Of a stretch of 64,000 nt of DNA, positions 9,236 through 17,240 are shown piece after piece (position 1 is the first letter of the stretch; each line of letters opens with the position of its first letter). Position numbers and translations under genes: made by a program. The notes under the pieces were generated by a model. That model made no database searches. It worked only from the letters and a program-made list of their open reading frames with translations, and was not told the DNA's origin. Source of the stretch: Methanobacteriota archaeon (GTDB lineage Archaea > Halobacteriota > Methanomicrobia > Methanomicrobiales > Methanocorpusculaceae); the NCBI GenBank assembly GCA_023396065.1, contig JAEWXF010000023.1, positions 53,250-117,249 of the forward strand, written 5' to 3'.

Positions 9236-9668
9236 AAATAAGACCAAAACAACGTGAGGCACATCTTTTCCTGTAATCCTGGACAGAAAGGCATGTTTTT
9301 CACAAAGCCCCGTATTTTTCCGCATAACAAAACCCCTCTGCGCCCCACCCCTTCCCACCGGAACCTCCCCCGCATACTTCCCAAACCCGCCCCCAGTCCC
9401 TCCTCCCGTCTTCAGACAAAACATATATTAATAACCTCCCAGACAAATATAAATAATCAGAGGTTGTGAGGCAAAACTCACCGACCGAACATACCCGATA
9501 CCGACCGACAATCGCGTTGGAACGACCCCGGTCAAAAACCTCCGCCGGACCAATACACCATACAAAATACAATACACCCAATAAAATACACCAGAGAAAA
9601 TACCCACACATCCGGCAGCCCGTATCACCCGAAAAACAACCCATCCACACCAAAAAAACCTGAATACC
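9236..9668. other. Non-coding stretch with extreme strand asymmetry
   Basis: About 430 bp without a convincing gene. From about 9295 to 9430 and again from 9475 to 9668 the + strand is almost entirely A and C, with very few G and T. Open frames exist only because the opposite strand is rich in G and T, and none looks like protein. A TATA-like element interrupts it at 9444-9456, so the right part is probably a long untranslated leader of the gene at 9669. Confidence 0.5.
9444..9456 (+). promoter_or_regulatory. TATA box candidate upstream of the 9669 gene
   Basis: CAAATATAAATAATC is the only AT-rich archaeal TATA-like element in the region. Initiation about 25 nt downstream would give a leader of roughly 190 nt that is nearly free of G, an unusual 5' UTR. 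Confidence 0.4.
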
Positions 9669-10187
9669 ATGCCAATCGACTTCATCCCCACCGCAATCGT
9701 AAAGGCAGCAGCCCGCACCTTTACCGCCCCGATCGTCTCCGCCGAAACCTTCGACGGCATCATCACCACCCTCACCGGCGACACCAACCCGCTTGGTGCC
9801 TCCGGCTACCAGACCGCCGGCCAGACCCTCCCCGGAGCCGCAGTAGCCGACGAAACCTACAAAGCCACCATTGAGTACATCGAAGAAACCGAAGGAAAAA
9901 CCGTCGGCAGCATCGTCATCACCGCACCCACCCGGGCCATCATCACCGCCGCAGCCGCCCACCTCGTCGCCGACACCACCCTTGCCGGAGCCACCTGCTT
10001 CAACGGTGACGCCGTCCAGAACACCACCAAAGACAGCTGGAACGTTCGCGTCAGAATCCATGACCCGACAGGCGAGATCTACTACCTCACCCTCACCAGA
10101 AAGACCCTCAAGCTCAGCTCCTACGAGGCCGACGAAATCCTCACCAAGGTTGACACCTGGGCAGACACAGTCGCAGCGCTCAACTGA
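9669..10187 (+). CDS. Unknown 172-residue protein
   Basis: I do not recognise this protein. It is rich in Ala and Thr, has no signal peptide or membrane helix, and looks like a folded alpha/beta domain: a strand-rich middle (residues about 60-85, 100-140) and a C-terminal helix starting at SSYEADEILTKVD. The third codon position is strongly C-biased, like the aldehyde oxidoreductase operon downstream, so it fits the local genome. It is preceded by the long A/C-rich leader and followed 9 bp later by a 49-codon membrane-protein gene, with which it probably forms an operon. A structural or phage-derived protein is possible but unsupported. Confidence 0.6.
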   Translation: MPIDFIPTAIVKAAARTFTAPIVSAETFDGIITTLTGDTNPLGASGYQTAGQTLPGAAVADETYKATIEYIEETEGKTVGSIVITAPTRAIITAAAAHLVADTTLAGATCFNGDAVQNTTKDSWNVRVRIHDPTGEIYYLTLTRKTLKLSSYEADEILTKVDTWADTVAALN

Positions 10188-10196
10188 GGATCTGAA

Positions 10197-10346
10197 ATGG
10201 ACACCATCACCACCATCCTCATCATCGGCATCGCCGCACAAGGTCTCGCCTTCGCCGCACTCATCCTCGCAGGTCCCGTATATGCGTGGAATGATCGCTG
10301 GCTTGACCGCACACATCAGGCGACTGCAAACGAAGACCGGGAGTAA
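10197..10346 (+). CDS. Small single-pass membrane protein, 49 residues
   Basis: ATG at 10197 opens a 49-codon frame ending at TAA 10344-10346. Residues 3-29 form one hydrophobic helix and the remaining 20 residues are polar and charged. A GAGGA lies 8-12 nt before the start, overlapping the end of the preceding gene, which supports translation. Its C-biased third positions match the neighbours. Function unknown; it is probably co-transcribed with the 172-residue gene. Confidence 0.5.
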   Translation: MDTITTILIIGIAAQGLAFAALILAGPVYAWNDRWLDRTHQATANEDRE

Positions 10347-10393
10347 ACCACTCCCACACTCTTTTTACCACCGACACCCGCAAAAAACAAAAA

Positions 10394-11329
10394 TCACCGG
10401 CTTTCCAGCCAGTGGCTCGCCCGAAGCTGCGCATTCTCCCGGATACTCACATAATAAAACCCATAATCATACCCGTGATAACTCTCCGGCCCAAACACAT
10501 CCGCAGCAGCAATCGCATACTCCGCAGGATCCACCGACGTACAGATCACACTCCCCCGCGTCAGATTCACCTGAGCATCCGCAATACCCGCACCAACGGA
10601 AAATTCGCCGTCAGCAGTCTCAACAAGCGAACCGGGATTCTCCGAAACACTCGCATACGTCTCATCCGTCTTCCAGTTCAGCGGATTAATCGAAACCGCA
10701 TTCTTGTCCACAACCAGACTCTCCGCATCCAGATTGCCCGGCCCCTCCGTATTCCAGGAAACCACCACTCCCAGATCATCCGCTCCCGTAGCTGCCCGCA
10801 CATGCGGATTCTCCGCCAGAAAATCCGTCGTCAGAGAACAGCCGATCTGATACGCCGCAATCATCCGCTCATAATACTCAGGATGCAGATCCATATACTC
10901 ATCCAGAACAATATTGAGCATATTCGACCCCTGCGAATGTCCCGCAAGAATATACGGCCTGCCCGAATTATAATGAGCAAAATAATAATCCAGAGCCGCA
11001 TACACATCCGTCCGCGGCTCATTCCAGCCGCCCGCAAGAATCTCCGCACTCGTCATATTGGAAAACATCGCACCGTTCAGCTGACGATAATACGGAGCAA
11101 ACATATTCCCGGTCGTTGCAAACGCCGTAGCCTGCTGAAGATACACCTCCTGGGCAGACTCCCGCATACCCGCATCCGTAATCTTAGAAACAAGCGTACC
11201 GTTCGCATCAGAATATGCAGTCGGATACAGATAGATCACATCAACCGGATAGACAACTGCCTCCGGCAGACGCATCCAGTTCTCAGAATTCCCGTAATCC
11301 GAAGGAGTACCCACGATATTCGGATACAC
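10394..11329 (-). CDS. DUF3089 alpha/beta-hydrolase-fold protein
   Basis: About 311 residues. The nucleophile elbow AGHSQGS (near residue 133), preceded by VYAALDYYFAHYN, places it in the DUF3089 branch of alpha/beta hydrolases; an N-terminal DVIYLYPTAYSD and an acidic/His C-terminal region fit. The substrate is unknown, probably an ester. The start is uncertain: GTG at 11329 is the earliest possible start in this frame, since the frame is closed by TGA at 11368-11370 upstream with no ATG between. Relatives are often secreted or lipoproteins, so a signal sequence may have been lost or frame-shifted. It converges on the small membrane-protein gene and diverges from the aldehyde oxidoreductase operon. 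Confidence 0.7.
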   Translation of the reverse strand: MYPNIVGTPSDYGNSENWMRLPEAVVYPVDVIYLYPTAYSDANGTLVSKITDAGMRESAQEVYLQQATAFATTGNMFAPYYRQLNGAMFSNMTSAEILAGGWNEPRTDVYAALDYYFAHYNSGRPYILAGHSQGSNMLNIVLDEYMDLHPEYYERMIAAYQIGCSLTTDFLAENPHVRAATGADDLGVVVSWNTEGPGNLDAESLVVDKNAVSINPLNWKTDETYASVSENPGSLVETADGEFSVGAGIADAQVNLTRGSVICTSVDPAEYAIAAADVFGPESYHGYDYGFYYVSIRENAQLRASHWLESR

Positions 11330-11435
11330 TTCAGCCGCAGTTCCCGCTGCCCTCCCGCAGAAAGTTCATAAAGAAGAATACCCAAGTATCCACTGGAGGC
11401 AAACCGGGAACCGAAAACCCGGATCATACACGGCA

Positions 11436-11915
11436 ATGGCAAAACATCTCATACTCAAACCCGAAAAATGCGTCGGCTGCAGAACCTGCGAACTCATGTG
11501 CTCCTTCGCCCACAATCAGGTCTTCAACCCCCGGCTCGCCGCAGTCAGCGTCATCGACTACCCGGAATCCGCAGTCAGCATCCCCCTCATGTGCCTGCAG
11601 TGCGAAGACGCCGCCTGTGAAAAAGTCTGTCCTGTCCACGCAATCACCCGCACCAGCGACAACGTTCTCCTCATCAACCCCGCAACATGTATCGTCTGCA
11701 AACTCTGCATGAACGCCTGCCCCTTAGGAAACATCCGCTACTCCCCGCTCACGCATACCGTCTTCAAATGCGACCTCTGCGGCGGAAACCCCAACTGCGC
11801 ACAATACTGCCATGCAGGCGCCATCACCTTCACCGACCCGGGCGAAGACAGCGACCGCAGACAGCTCATCGCCGACAGATTCAAAGACGTATTCGCCGAG
11901 GTGACGCAGCCATGA
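11436..11915 (+). CDS. Ferredoxin-like electron-transfer subunit of aldehyde oxidoreductase
   Basis: A 159-residue protein of the HycB/CooF/AorA type with four [4Fe-4S] cysteine sets: CVGCRTCELMC, CLQCEDAACEKVCP, CIVCKLCMNACP and CDLCGGNPNCAQYC. It should carry electrons between the tungsten/molybdenum catalytic subunit encoded next and the NuoE/F/G-like subunits further down. It is the first gene of the operon, and its stop overlaps the next start by ATGA (11912-11915). The ribosome site is weak. Confidence 0.85.
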   Translation: MAKHLILKPEKCVGCRTCELMCSFAHNQVFNPRLAAVSVIDYPESAVSIPLMCLQCEDAACEKVCPVHAITRTSDNVLLINPATCIVCKLCMNACPLGNIRYSPLTHTVFKCDLCGGNPNCAQYCHAGAITFTDPGEDSDRRQLIADRFKDVFAEVTQP

Positions 11916-13711
11916 ACGGCTATACCGGAACCATCCTCAGAATCAACCTCAAAGACCGCACCATCACAAAAGAACCACTCAACCGCAAAAACGCCCAAGA
12001 CTATATCGGTGCCCGCGGCCTTGGCACCAAATACTTCTGCGACGAAGTCGACCCGGGCGTCGACCCCCTCAGCCCGGACAACACCCTCATCTTCATGACC
12101 GGCCCCCTCACCGGTACCGGCGCCGCCTCCTGCGGCCGCTACGAAGTCGTCGCCAAAGCCCCCCTCACCGGCACAATCGGCGCCGCAAACTCCGGCGGCC
12201 ACTTCGGCCCCGAACTCAAATTCGCAGGATACGACGGCATCATCTTTGAAGACGCAAGCCCTGACCCCGTCTACCTCGCAATCAGCGACGACGACGTCCA
12301 GATCTGCGGCGCCGCAGACCTCTGGGGAAAAAGCGTCCACGAAACAACCGACCTCCTCCAGACCCGGCACGGCAGAAACTGCAAAGTAGCCTGTATCGGC
12401 CCGCCCGGAGAAAACCTCTGCCTGTATGCCTGCGTCATGAACGAAAAACATCGTGCCGCAGGACGCGGCGGTCTCGGCGCCGTCATGGGCAGCAAAAACC
12501 TCAAAGCAGTAACCGTCCGGGGAACTGGCTCCATAGCGGTCGCCCGCCCGGCCGAATTCATCCAGGCCGCCGCAGACGCCCGGCAGAAAATCGCCGTCCA
12601 CCCGGTTGCCGGAACCGGCCTCGCCCAGCTTGGCACCGAAGTCCTCGTCAACATCATCAACGAAAGCGGCGCCCTTCCCCTCCATAACTGGCGGGACGGC
12701 GCCGTATTTGACAACGCTGACGACACCTCCGGCGAACGGCTCGCCGACAAATTCCTCGTCAAAAACAAAGGATGCTTCGGCTGCTCCATCGCCTGCGGCA
12801 GAATCACCCGCGTCAAAGAGGGGCCGTACCAGTCCTTCGGCGAAGGACCCGAGTACGAAGCAGGCTGGTCCTTTGGTGCCGACAGCGGCGTAAACGACCT
12901 TGCCGCAATCGTCAAAGCAAACCATCTCTGCAACGAATACGGCATGGACCCGATCACGCTCGGCGCCACAATCGCCTGTGCCATGGAACTCTTCGAACTG
13001 GGCGCTCTGCCGGAATCCGACATCGGCTTTCCCCTCCGGTTCGGCGATGCCGCCGCCGTCGTACACCTCACCGAAGCCGTCGGCAGAAACGAAGGATTCG
13101 GCAAAACCCTCGCACTCGGTTCCTACCGTCTGGCAGAAAAATACGGACACCCCGAACTGTCCATGAGCGTCAAAAAACAGGAGATGCCCGCCTACGACGG
13201 CCGTGCTATTCAGGGAATGGCGCTGGAGTACGCAACCTCCAACCGCGGCGGCTGCCACGTCCGGGGCTACCTCACCTCGCCGGAAATCCTCGGCATCCCC
13301 GTCAAAACCGATCCGCTCGTCACCACCGGAAAGGCTGCCCTCCTCAAAACCTTCCAGGACTTAACCGCCCTCGTGGACAGCTCCGGCATGTGCCTGTTTA
13401 CCACCTTCGCCCTCGGCCTTTCGGAGATCGCCGCACAACTGAGGGAATGTACCGGCAGTGACGAATCAGACGAAGAGATCCTCCTCAAAGGCGAACGATG
13501 CTGGAACCTCGAAAAACTCTTCAACATCGCCGCCGGCGTAGAAAAAGACACCCTGCCGCCCCGGCTTCTCCGCGAAGCCCTGCCTTCGGGTCCTGCAGCA
13601 GGCAAAGTCGCAGAACTTGACGTCATGCTCACCGAGTACTACGAACTCCGCGGCTGGGACAAAGAAGGAGTTCCCACACCGGAAAAGAAAGAATCACTTC
13701 ATCTTCCATGA
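11912..13711 (+). CDS. aor: Aldehyde:ferredoxin oxidoreductase, catalytic W/Mo-pterin subunit
   Basis: From ATG 11912 the product has 599 residues, the usual size of this family. The N-terminal domain has the conserved RGLGTKYF and SCGRYEVVAKAPLTG segments that bind the bis-pterin cofactor, and the [4Fe-4S] ligands are visible as GCFGCSIACGR plus a late Cys in DSSGMCLF. The reaction is oxidation of an aldehyde to a carboxylic acid. An open frame continues upstream of 11912 but only as an overlap with the ferredoxin-like gene, so the ATGA start is preferred. MoaD-like and NuoEFG-like genes follow without gaps, which suggests a multi-subunit enzyme using NAD(P). Third positions are strongly C-biased. 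Confidence 0.9.
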   Translation: MNGYTGTILRINLKDRTITKEPLNRKNAQDYIGARGLGTKYFCDEVDPGVDPLSPDNTLIFMTGPLTGTGAASCGRYEVVAKAPLTGTIGAANSGGHFGPELKFAGYDGIIFEDASPDPVYLAISDDDVQICGAADLWGKSVHETTDLLQTRHGRNCKVACIGPPGENLCLYACVMNEKHRAAGRGGLGAVMGSKNLKAVTVRGTGSIAVARPAEFIQAAADARQKIAVHPVAGTGLAQLGTEVLVNIINESGALPLHNWRDGAVFDNADDTSGERLADKFLVKNKGCFGCSIACGRITRVKEGPYQSFGEGPEYEAGWSFGADSGVNDLAAIVKANHLCNEYGMDPITLGATIACAMELFELGALPESDIGFPLRFGDAAAVVHLTEAVGRNEGFGKTLALGSYRLAEKYGHPELSMSVKKQEMPAYDGRAIQGMALEYATSNRGGCHVRGYLTSPEILGIPVKTDPLVTTGKAALLKTFQDLTALVDSSGMCLFTTFALGLSEIAAQLRECTGSDESDEEILLKGERCWNLEKLFNIAAGVEKDTLPPRLLREALPSGPAAGKVAELDVMLTEYYELRGWDKEGVPTPEKKESLHLP

Positions 13712-13980
13712 AGATCAAATTCTTTGCAACCTACCGTGCCGCAACAGGATGCCGGGAAACAACCGTTCCGGCCTCCGGCACCATCCTTGCACTGTTACAG
13801 GAACTCTCCCGCCGCTACCCGGACCTTCGGGAAAAAATTCTCAACATTGATGGAACCGGACTCGGACAGGATGCAATTGTCCTGATAAACGGCAGAAATA
13901 TCGTCCATCTAAACGGCGTCGCAACACCTCTGTGTGAAACCGACACCGTCGCCCTGTTCCCGCTCGTTGCGGGAGGATGA
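13708..13980 (+). CDS. MoaD/ThiS-family sulfur carrier
   Basis: A 90-residue beta-grasp protein ending in the exposed GG that is adenylated and thiocarboxylated in MoaD-type carriers. It starts within ATGA of the oxidoreductase stop. MoaD supplies sulfur for the pterin dithiolene; a dedicated copy next to the catalytic gene suggests cofactor supply or assembly for this enzyme. MoaD-like proteins commonly accompany tungsten aldehyde oxidoreductases. Another pterin gene, moaB, lies at 45.2-45.7 kb. Confidence 0.85.
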   Translation: MKIKFFATYRAATGCRETTVPASGTILALLQELSRRYPDLREKILNIDGTGLGQDAIVLINGRNIVHLNGVATPLCETDTVALFPLVAGG

Positions 13981-13986
13981 CCATCC

Positions 13987-14469
13987 ATGAACCTCAACGA
14001 ATCAGACACCGAGATCAGCGCAATCATCCGTACCTACCCGCCGGAACGCCAGTACGCCCTTGCCGTCCTGCAGGATTTCCAGAAAAAGTTCGGCTACATC
14101 CCGCGAAACGGCCTCAAAAAAACCGCTCTCTACCTCAACAGCTCCGAAGCGCATCTCTACTCCATTGCGACCTTCTACAAAGCGCTCTCGCTGATACCGC
14201 GGGGAAAACACACCATCCGGCTCTGTGACGGCACCACCTGCCACATCAAAGGCTCGCTCCAGCTGCGGGACGAGATCACCCGTTTGCTTGGAATCCGGGA
14301 CGGCGAGACGACCGACGACCGCCTCTTCTCCCTCGAACTGGTGAACTGTATCGGAACCTGCGCCATCGCCCCCGCGATGCTGATCGACGAGACCTATTAC
14401 GGAAAACTCACACCGTCCGACCTTCCCGCAATTCTGGACCGGTACCGGAAAGAGGAGGAGAAGTCATGA
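13987..14469 (+). CDS. NuoE/HndA-like [2Fe-2S] thioredoxin-fold subunit
   Basis: A 160-residue protein with a helical N-terminal part and a thioredoxin-like [2Fe-2S] domain: the ligands appear as CDGTTCHIKG and NCIGTCAIAP, in the C-x4-C ... C-x3-C arrangement of the complex I 24-kDa family. It starts 6 bp after the MoaD-like gene behind a GGGAGG and overlaps the next gene by ATGA (14466-14469). In bifurcating hydrogenases and formate dehydrogenases such subunits work beside a NuoF-like flavoprotein. Its codons are still C-rich, in contrast to the next gene. Confidence 0.88.
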   Translation: MNLNESDTEISAIIRTYPPERQYALAVLQDFQKKFGYIPRNGLKKTALYLNSSEAHLYSIATFYKALSLIPRGKHTIRLCDGTTCHIKGSLQLRDEITRLLGIRDGETTDDRLFSLELVNCIGTCAIAPAMLIDETYYGKLTPSDLPAILDRYRKEEEKS

Positions 14470-16247
14470 CCGTTACCCTTCTGGTCTGCTGCGGTACGGG
14501 ATGCCGGGCGAACGGCAGCGTGAACGTAGCGGCGGCCCTGACGGCAGCAATCGCTGCCGCAAACGCTGATGCAGACGTATGCTGTGTGAAGGAAACAGGC
14601 TGCAGCGGTCTGTGTGAACTGGGGCCTCTTGTCCGCGTCATGCCGGGCGACATCATGTACTACCGGGTGAAGCCTGCGGATGCAAAGGAAATTGTGCAGA
14701 CGACCGTTCTTGCGGGCAAGCCGGTTGAACGGCTGCTGTTTGCGCCTGCATCCCTGCGCCAGAAGGACAACCCGTTCTACGGGTTTCAGACAAAGATCGC
14801 CCTGCGCAATGTCGGAATCATCGATCCGACCGACATTGATGATTATATCGCACACGGCGGCTACACGGCGCTTACCCGTGCCCTTTCCATGACGCAGGAG
14901 GAGATCATCAGCGAGGTGGAAGCGTCCGGTCTTCGCGGTCGCGGCGGGGCGGGTTTTCCGACCGGCACCAAATGGCGGAGTGCCCAAAGCATCAGTACGT
15001 CGCCGAAGTATGTCATCTGTAACGGTGACGAGGGGGATCCGGGAGCGTTTATGGACGGGTCGATCATGGACGGCGATCCGCACAGCGTGCTGGAAGGTAT
15101 GATGATCGGTGCTCTGGCGATTGGAGCTGAGGAGGGTTTCCTCTATATCCGTGATGAGTACATTCAGGCGGTGAAACGTGTCAGAAAGGCTATCCGTGCG
15201 GCGGAGAAGCGGGGGATTCTCGGCGAGAATGTGCTCGGGACCGGAAGAAAGCTGTATCTTTCGGTGGTTCGCGGCGGCGGGGCGTTCGTCTGCGGGGAGT
15301 CAACGGCTCTGATGACGTCCATTGAAGGAAATACGGGGGAGCCGCGGGCGAAGTACATTCACAGCGTGGAGAAGGGGCTGTGGGGATGCCCGACGGTGCT
15401 GAATAATGTGGAGACCTGGGCCAACATTCCGGTTATCATCAATGAAGGCGGCAGGAAGTTTGCCGAGATCGGCACCCCGGGCAGTACGGGAACGAAGGTG
15501 TTTGCGCTGGTCGGCAAAGTGCGGTATACGGGTCTGGTCGAGGTTCCGATGGGAATCACGCTTCGAAAGCTGATCTTCGACATTGGCGGCGGTATTCCCC
15601 GGAACCGGACGTTCAAGGCGGTGCAGACGGGCGGGCCGTCCGGCGGCTGTCTTCCTGCTGAACTGCTGGATCTGCCGGTGGACTTTGATACACTGAAACA
15701 GTACGGGACGATGATGGGCTCAGGCGGGATGATTGTGATGGATGATCACAGCTGTATGGTGGAGTTCGCCCGGTATTATGTGAACTTTCTCTGCGGGGAA
15801 AGCTGCGGGAAATGCACGCCCTGCCGCGAGGGTCTGCGGCAGATGCGAAATATTCTGACGAATATCTGTAACGGCTACGGACGGGAGGGGGACATTGAAC
15901 TGCTGGAACGAATCGGTCAGACGATGATCGACTGTTCGCTGTGTGCCCTGGGATCGTCAGCCCCGAATCCGGTTCTGTCGACGATCCGGTACTTCCGCGA
16001 GGAGTACGAGGCGCATATTCGTGAACACCGGTGTCCGGCGGGTGTTTGTCAGGCGCTGACGTCGTTTGCAGTTATTCGCAGCCGCTGCCGGGGATGTATG
16101 GCATGTGTTGCAGTCTGTCCGACCCGGGCAGTTGCCCGGTCGGCGGACGGGATGCCGCTGGTGACGAAGGCCTGTATCGGCTGCGGAAGCTGCCGGGATG
16201 TGTGCCGGTTTGATGCGCTTGCCGCGGTGAAAGGAGGACGGATATGA
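14466..16247 (+). CDS. NuoF/HndC-like NAD(P)-binding flavoprotein with extra Fe-S domains
   Basis: A 593-residue protein with three parts. Residues 1-100 are a second thioredoxin-like [2Fe-2S] domain (CCGTGC, CSGLCELGP). The centre is the NuoF core: RGRGGAGFPTGTKW for FMN/NAD(H) and GESCGKCTPCREG for the [4Fe-4S] cluster. The C-terminus adds two ferredoxin clusters (CRGCMACVAVCP and CIGCGSCRDVCR). This is the build of HndC/HydB-type subunits in flavin-based bifurcating or NAD-linked complexes. Within the operon it predicts that aldehyde oxidation is coupled to NAD(P)+ reduction. From here on the + strand turns G-rich, with G or T in third positions. Confidence 0.9.
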   Translation: MTVTLLVCCGTGCRANGSVNVAAALTAAIAAANADADVCCVKETGCSGLCELGPLVRVMPGDIMYYRVKPADAKEIVQTTVLAGKPVERLLFAPASLRQKDNPFYGFQTKIALRNVGIIDPTDIDDYIAHGGYTALTRALSMTQEEIISEVEASGLRGRGGAGFPTGTKWRSAQSISTSPKYVICNGDEGDPGAFMDGSIMDGDPHSVLEGMMIGALAIGAEEGFLYIRDEYIQAVKRVRKAIRAAEKRGILGENVLGTGRKLYLSVVRGGGAFVCGESTALMTSIEGNTGEPRAKYIHSVEKGLWGCPTVLNNVETWANIPVIINEGGRKFAEIGTPGSTGTKVFALVGKVRYTGLVEVPMGITLRKLIFDIGGGIPRNRTFKAVQTGGPSGGCLPAELLDLPVDFDTLKQYGTMMGSGGMIVMDDHSCMVEFARYYVNFLCGESCGKCTPCREGLRQMRNILTNICNGYGREGDIELLERIGQTMIDCSLCALGSSAPNPVLSTIRYFREEYEAHIREHRCPAGVCQALTSFAVIRSRCRGCMACVAVCPTRAVARSADGMPLVTKACIGCGSCRDVCRFDALAAVKGGRI

Positions 16248-17062
16248 TCGAGATTGTAATTGACGGTGTTGTTTGTACCTGTGAGAAGGGAGAGAAGCTG
16301 CTTGCGGTTGCCCGGCGGAACGGTATTTTTATTCCGACGCTCTGTCATCATGATGCCCTGCCCGGTCAGGGGACCTGCCGGCTGTGTGTGGTGGAGGTGA
16401 CGGAGCATGAACGAACGAAGGTGGTGGTTGCCTGTCTGTATCCGGTACGGGGAGAGATTTCCGTTGCAACGAATAGTGAACGAATTCTGGAACACCGGAA
16501 GATGATACTTGCTCTGCTGCGGGCACGTGCTCCGGAGAGTGAGGTGATTGCCCAGATGGCGGAGGCGTTTGGTGCGCCTGATCTTCCGCTGGCACGAGCT
16601 GCCGGGAACAAATGTATTCTCTGCGGGTTGTGTGTGCGGGCCTGCGATGTGATTGGTGCAGGTTCTGTGGTGACGCGGGCGCTGCTGAAGAAGCTGGCCG
16701 GGCAGGGGTGTGCGTATCCGGTTCTGGGAGCGGGGACGATCGCTACGGTTGGCCGGGGCGTTACAAAAGAGGTGGCAACGCCGTATCACGAGCCGTCCGA
16801 GGTCTGTATCGGCTGTGCCGCCTGTGCCCATATCTGCCCGACAGGGGCTATTGCGGTTACGGAGACGAAGGAGACCCGCACAATCTGGGGCAAGGAGTTC
16901 CGGTTTGCGGTCTGCCGGGACTGCGGGGTGGTTCTCGGAACAGAGAAGGAGGTGCGGTATGCGTCGCAGCGTGCCGGTCTTGAGCCGGATTTCCTGTGTC
17001 CGGAGTGCCGGAGGAAACATCTGGCGGATGCGATGGCGGAGACGTTCGGACGGGACGGGTAG
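16244..17062 (+). CDS. NuoG/HoxU-like iron-sulfur subunit
   Basis: A 272-residue protein coupled by ATGA to the flavoprotein gene. It begins with a plant-type [2Fe-2S] domain (CHHD, then GTCRLCVVEV), followed by a helical segment and two ferredoxin clusters, CILCGLCVRACD and CIGCAACAHICP. A C-terminal CRDC and CPEC pair could bind one more metal. This is the HoxU/NuoG N-terminal type and lacks a hydrogenase or molybdopterin domain, so it is an electron relay joining the flavoprotein to the oxidoreductase. It is the last gene of the six-gene operon. Confidence 0.88.
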   Translation: MIEIVIDGVVCTCEKGEKLLAVARRNGIFIPTLCHHDALPGQGTCRLCVVEVTEHERTKVVVACLYPVRGEISVATNSERILEHRKMILALLRARAPESEVIAQMAEAFGAPDLPLARAAGNKCILCGLCVRACDVIGAGSVVTRALLKKLAGQGCAYPVLGAGTIATVGRGVTKEVATPYHEPSEVCIGCAACAHICPTGAIAVTETKETRTIWGKEFRFAVCRDCGVVLGTEKEVRYASQRAGLEPDFLCPECRRKHLADAMAETFGRDG

Positions 17063-17074
17063 ATATGTTCTCTT

Positions 17075-17124
17075 GGCTCAGATTTGGGAGAGGATATCGA
17101 CTGAACCAGACGAAAAATATGCCG
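17075..17124 (-). pseudogene. Fragment of a BRO-type gene
   Basis: These 50 bp closely match 19014-19063, inside the BRO-type gene below. Read on the minus strand they encode RHIFRLVQSISSPKSEP, against RHIFRLVQSIPSPKAEP in the intact gene. No reading frame of useful length surrounds it. It lies in the 178-bp gap after the NuoG-like gene and appears to be the remains of a second copy, most of it deleted. Confidence 0.7.
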
Positions 17125-17240
17125 AGGATGCAAATAGTATCCCGACGGAAAACCTAATGAACAGAGATGTCTGCCCTCGTCTGCATGCGGCGGCAAAAAC
17201 AGTTTGAACACCGGATAATCAGATAAGAGGACACACCTGC

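Noticed and set aside
9300..10316. 338-codon minus-strand frame over the A/C-rich leader and the 9669 gene
   Set aside because: It is a Gly/Val/Cys-rich reading that arises from the strand asymmetry; no domain-like sequence or ribosome site.
11738..13258. 506-codon open frame on the minus strand across the aldehyde oxidoreductase gene
   Set aside because: Shadow of strongly C-biased codons on the coding strand; composition is Gly/Ala/Val/Asp-rich without domains.
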